Below are positions 21,566 to 24,376 of a stretch of DNA of 24,376 nucleotides, piece after piece (position 1 is the stretch's first letter; the number at the start of each line of letters is the position of its first letter). Origin of the DNA: Caribbeanibacter sp964518305 (GTDB taxonomy: Bacteria > Gemmatimonadota > Gemmatimonadetes > Palauibacterales > Palauibacteraceae). The DNA is taken from the NCBI GenBank assembly GCA_964518305.1, contig CAZFDK010000042.1, forward strand, positions 1 through 24,376, in the 5' to 3' direction. The notes under the pieces are model-generated. The model worked only from the letters and a program-made list of their open reading frames with translations, made no database searches and was not told the DNA's origin. The position numbers and the translations under genes were made by a program.

Positions 21566-24181
21566 TCAGCCTCCGCCGTCCCGCGGGGCGTCCCGCTGCA
21601 GGGGGGTGACGTCCGGGCTCCACCGGTCGTCGCCCAGGAGGTGGCGGGCGAAGTACTCTGCCCGGAGCCAGAACCAGTAGTCCTCCGCCTCGTCGTAGCC
21701 GTGGCGCTCGCCCGGGAAGACGAAGAAGTCGAAGCGCTTGTTCGCCTCGATCAGGGCCTCGGCCATCCGGTAGGTGTTGGCCGGGTGGACGTTGTTGTCG
21801 ATCGTCCCGGTGGTGAGAAGCAGGCGGCCCTTCAGGTTGTCGGCGAGCTCGGAGTTCTTCTCGATCGAGAAGTCGAAGGAGACCTCGCCGGAGTCGTCCA
21901 CGACCTCCTCGACCCCGTGGTGGGTCTCCGACCACCACCGGTTGTAGACGTCGTTCTGGTGGTTGCCGGAGGAGGAGACGGCCACGTCGAAGACGTCCGG
22001 GTACTGGAGGAGCGCCGCGGTGGACATGAAGCCGCCGCCCGAGTGGCCGTAGATGCCCACCCGGTCGGCGTCGACGAAGTCGTGGCGGGCGGCCAGCTGC
22101 TCGACGGTCACCTTCTTGTCCTCGAGCCCGTAATCCCGCAGGTCGCCGTAGCCGTAGGTGTGGTACCAGCGTGAGCGGTCCGGGTGGCCGCCGCGGTTCC
22201 CCACGGTGACGACGACGAAGCCGAGCTGGGCGAGCCCGACCAGGTGCCCGGTGGCGCGGAACGACTTGGCCACCGTCTCGGTCTGCGGGCCCGGGTAGAC
22301 ATAGAGCACCACGGGGTACTCCTTCTGCGGGTCGAAGTCGAAGGGGCGGTACATGACCCCGTAGAGGTCCGTCACGCCGTCGCCCGCCTTCACGCGGAAG
22401 GGCTCGGGCATCTTCCACCCGGCCTCCCGGAGCCCGGTCAAGTCGGCCTCCTCCAGCTCGGCCACCACCTCGCCGCGGGCGTTCCGGAGCACCGACCGCG
22501 GCACGGTGTTCACCCGCGAGTGGTTGTCCACGAAGAAGTCGGCCGACTCGCTCATCTCCACCCGGTGGTCGTAGTCGCCCGGACTCAGCAGGCGGAGCTC
22601 CGAGCCGTCGAGTCGGACCCGGTAGAGGTGGTCGTAGTAGGGGTCCTCGCCCTCCTCCCGGGCGTTGGCCGTGAAGTAGACAAGCCCCTCCTCCTCGTCC
22701 ACGGCCTCGATCTCGTCCACGTGCCATGCGCCCTCGGTCAGCTGCTGCTCCACCGTGCCGTCGGGCCCGTACCGATAGATGTGCGACCAGCCGTCGCGCT
22801 CGGAGATCCACAGCACGTCGCCGTCCTCGAGCAGCTCGGGCCGCTCGGTATGGAAGTAGGTGTTGAACCGCTCCTCGACGACGGTCCGCTCTACCTCGCC
22901 GGTCTCGGCGTCGGCCACCATGAGGTCGGCCCGCGTGCGGTCACGGCTCTGCCGCAGGAACCAGAGCTCCTCGGAGTCGTCGGAGAGCCACACGCGGCGG
23001 CGGGGCTCCTCGGAGCCCGGGTAGTGGAACTGGCGGTCGTCGAGGACCGTCATCGTCTGGTCCGTCCAGGCGTCGTCCTGCACGCGGACCTTCTCGCGGT
23101 CCTCCAGGTCGTAGATCCAGATCTCGTTGCGGGTGACGCTGTCCTCGCCGGGCATATCGTACTTGTACTCCTCGAGCTCCGGCCGCTCGTTGCCGACCGA
23201 GTGCACCACCCACAGCTCGTCCACGTGGCGCTGGTCGGCCCGCACCAGGGCGAATCGCCGGGAGTCCTTCGACCAGGAGATGTCCGCTTCCTTCCGGTGG
23301 TCCTGCTCCTCCTCCCACTCCGTGAGGGTCTTGCCGCGGCGACTGTTGTTCGCCGCGTAGCTGTAGTACTTCTCGCCGTCCTCGGTCAGCCGGGTCTCCT
23401 CCACCTCCACCGCCCGGGCCGCCGAGTCGGCCTCCTCGCCGTCCTTCCCCCTGCGGGCGTCGAGGATCTTCTCGTAGGCCTCGCCCGACATCATCCACAG
23501 GTCGTGATTCCGGGCGAAGACCACCGTCTCGCCGTCCGGCGACACGCTGGCCCAGTCCGGGTGGTCGTCGGGCTCCTCGTAGTCCTTGAGCTCGCGCAGC
23601 GTCTGCGTCTCGAGGTCGTACTCGAAGTGGAAGACCTTCCTGTCGCCCTCCTCCTCGGCCGCTCCCCCCTCGACGTCCTGCTTCTCCCGCTGTTCCTCGA
23701 TCTCGTCCTTCTCCTCCTCGTCCTCCTGCTGCGAGGACTCCACGTCGAAGCGCAGGGTGGTGCCGTCAACGAACCGGAGGTTCTCCAGCGGGAGGTGCTT
23801 CGCGTCCCAGGGGTCCCGGGTGATGCGGGTGAGCTCGGCGGCCAGCCGCTCGCGGTCGAAGATTTCCCGCTGGGTGCCCTCCTCCGGGTCCACGATCCAG
23901 TAGCGCTTGCCCTCGGCGGTCTCGAAGTCGTACCAGAACCGCTCCGTGCCCTCGATCCACTGCGGGTCGACCCTCAGGGCGTGGACGAGCTCCTCGAGCT
24001 CGTACGGGGCGAAGCGGGAGGCGAGCTCGTAGTTGGCGGATCCGGGGCCGCCTACCCGGGCCGGCTGATCGTCGGCGGCCTCCTGGGCCGCCAGCGGGGA
24101 AACCGGCGCGCCGACGGCCGCGACCAGAAGCAGCGAGGCGGCGGCGAGGGCGGCACGGAGAGCAGGGGACTTGGAAGCCAT
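21566..24181 (-). CDS. Exported S9B dipeptidyl-peptidase IV-like serine peptidase
   Basis: This is an 871-residue protein with a signal peptide (LRAALAAASLLLVAAVGAPV, cleaved near AAQE). The N-terminal part is a DPP-IV-type beta-propeller with blades such as DWASVSPDGETVVFARNHDLW, DISWSKDSRRFALVR and DVLWISERDGWSHIYRYGPD. The C-terminal alpha/beta-hydrolase domain carries the triad Ser714 in GHSGGGFMS, Asp795 in TGTIDNNVHP and His827 in GERHGYDE. It should cleave N-terminal dipeptides or short peptides outside the cytoplasm. A very acidic insert lies between early blades (QQEDEEEKDEIEEQREKQD), fitting a salt-exposed protein. The ATG at 24181 gives a proper signal peptide but lacks a Shine-Dalgarno; the longer frame to 24358 looks non-coding. 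A promoter is predicted at 24234-24263. Confidence 0.93.
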   Translation of the reverse strand: MASKSPALRAALAAASLLLVAAVGAPVSPLAAQEAADDQPARVGGPGSANYELASRFAPYELEELVHALRVDPQWIEGTERFWYDFETAEGKRYWIVDPEEGTQREIFDRERLAAELTRITRDPWDAKHLPLENLRFVDGTTLRFDVESSQQEDEEEKDEIEEQREKQDVEGGAAEEEGDRKVFHFEYDLETQTLRELKDYEEPDDHPDWASVSPDGETVVFARNHDLWMMSGEAYEKILDARRGKDGEEADSAARAVEVEETRLTEDGEKYYSYAANNSRRGKTLTEWEEEQDHRKEADISWSKDSRRFALVRADQRHVDELWVVHSVGNERPELEEYKYDMPGEDSVTRNEIWIYDLEDREKVRVQDDAWTDQTMTVLDDRQFHYPGSEEPRRRVWLSDDSEELWFLRQSRDRTRADLMVADAETGEVERTVVEERFNTYFHTERPELLEDGDVLWISERDGWSHIYRYGPDGTVEQQLTEGAWHVDEIEAVDEEEGLVYFTANAREEGEDPYYDHLYRVRLDGSELRLLSPGDYDHRVEMSESADFFVDNHSRVNTVPRSVLRNARGEVVAELEEADLTGLREAGWKMPEPFRVKAGDGVTDLYGVMYRPFDFDPQKEYPVVLYVYPGPQTETVAKSFRATGHLVGLAQLGFVVVTVGNRGGHPDRSRWYHTYGYGDLRDYGLEDKKVTVEQLAARHDFVDADRVGIYGHSGGGFMSTAALLQYPDVFDVAVSSSGNHQNDVYNRWWSETHHGVEEVVDDSGEVSFDFSIEKNSELADNLKGRLLLTTGTIDNNVHPANTYRMAEALIEANKRFDFFVFPGERHGYDEAEDYWFWLRAEYFARHLLGDDRWSPDVTPLQRDAPRDGGG

Positions 24182-24233
24182 GGGATCGCGGGATCGGGAT
24201 GGGAGGCATCGCGGCCGAAAGCTGAGAAGATCC

Positions 24234-24263
24234 AGCGTAGGTCGCCGTGGCGGTGGCGTGCAA
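24234..24263 (-). promoter_or_regulatory. Predicted promoter of the S9B peptidase gene
   Basis: Minus strand TTGCAC (24263-24258), 18-bp spacer, TACGCT (24239-24234), ending 53 bases before the ATG. It shares the TACG -10 style with the thiI and slipin promoters. Upstream to 24376 I see nothing else. Confidence 0.45.
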
Positions 24264-24376
24264 CAGGTGCGCGGCGGGCAGGATGGCGGGCGACCCGAGA
24301 CGGCAGATGTCCGGGCACCGCAGACGCCTCCTGTTGCTTGCCCGGCGAAGAGGACCACGACGGTCCGACTCAGCAG

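Noticed and set aside
1..24376. Mobile element, CRISPR array or defence island
   Set aside because: I found no transposase, integrase, regularly spaced repeats, restriction genes or terminal inverted repeats. Gene content is chromosomal housekeeping and envelope functions.

Overview
The window is strongly GC-rich bacterial chromosome with dense third-position G/C. Several proteins are acidic (bactofilin, the S9B peptidase, the linker of the PilT-like ATPase), and many genes encode envelope or secreted products. BTAD/TolB-like gene remnants, secreted S9 peptidases, a bactofilin and a PilT with an added domain together suggest a Gemmatimonadota-like, possibly salt-adapted, bacterium. That assignment is inference from gene style, since there is no rRNA in the window.

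Layout, left to right. The left edge carries a perfect Shine-Dalgarno sequence for a minus-strand gene that begins just outside. Positions 218-1711 (minus) hold three small ORFs in a row. Two have signal peptides that are one G out of frame with the nearest ATG, and the third has no usable start. Positions 1847-6664 (minus) are an envelope/isoprenoid-lipid operon in the order thiI-uppS-cdsA-rseP. It has a recognisable promoter, a hairpin-rich leader and a thiI/uppS stop-start overlap, but no dxr between cdsA and rseP. Next come a 66-residue Cys/His-rich protein (minus), a 470-bp gap with a perfect 10-bp inverted repeat, a 96-residue hypothetical (plus) and a slipin (minus).

Positions 8760-8815 form an AT-rich island, followed by a decayed gene (8901-10289) that keeps pieces of a BTAD regulator, a TolB-like propeller, an Ig-like segment and a lectin-like C-terminus. 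Positions 10473-13233 hold a secreted/outer-membrane-type protein, a 111-residue hypothetical, a bactofilin followed closely by a methyltransferase-like protein, and a 79-residue hypothetical. Positions 13666-16262 (plus) hold a doubtful small ORF, a 167-residue hypothetical and a PilT-type ATPase with an extra degenerate N-terminal domain. The right part holds a DUF6512-like membrane protein (minus), an epoxide-hydrolase-type alpha/beta hydrolase (plus), an 823-residue exported protein combining a Vps62-like region with a probable outer-membrane barrel (minus), and a two-gene unit of an S9B dipeptidyl-peptidase and a membrane protein (minus).

Most of the window is ordinary chromosomal housekeeping and envelope biology. 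I found no CRISPR array, transposase, integrase, toxin-antitoxin pair or recognisable defence system. The least expected items are the Vps62-like/barrel protein, the PilT N-terminal domain duplication, the paired poly-G frame offsets at 656-660 and 1243-1248, and the multi-lesion regulator remnant.
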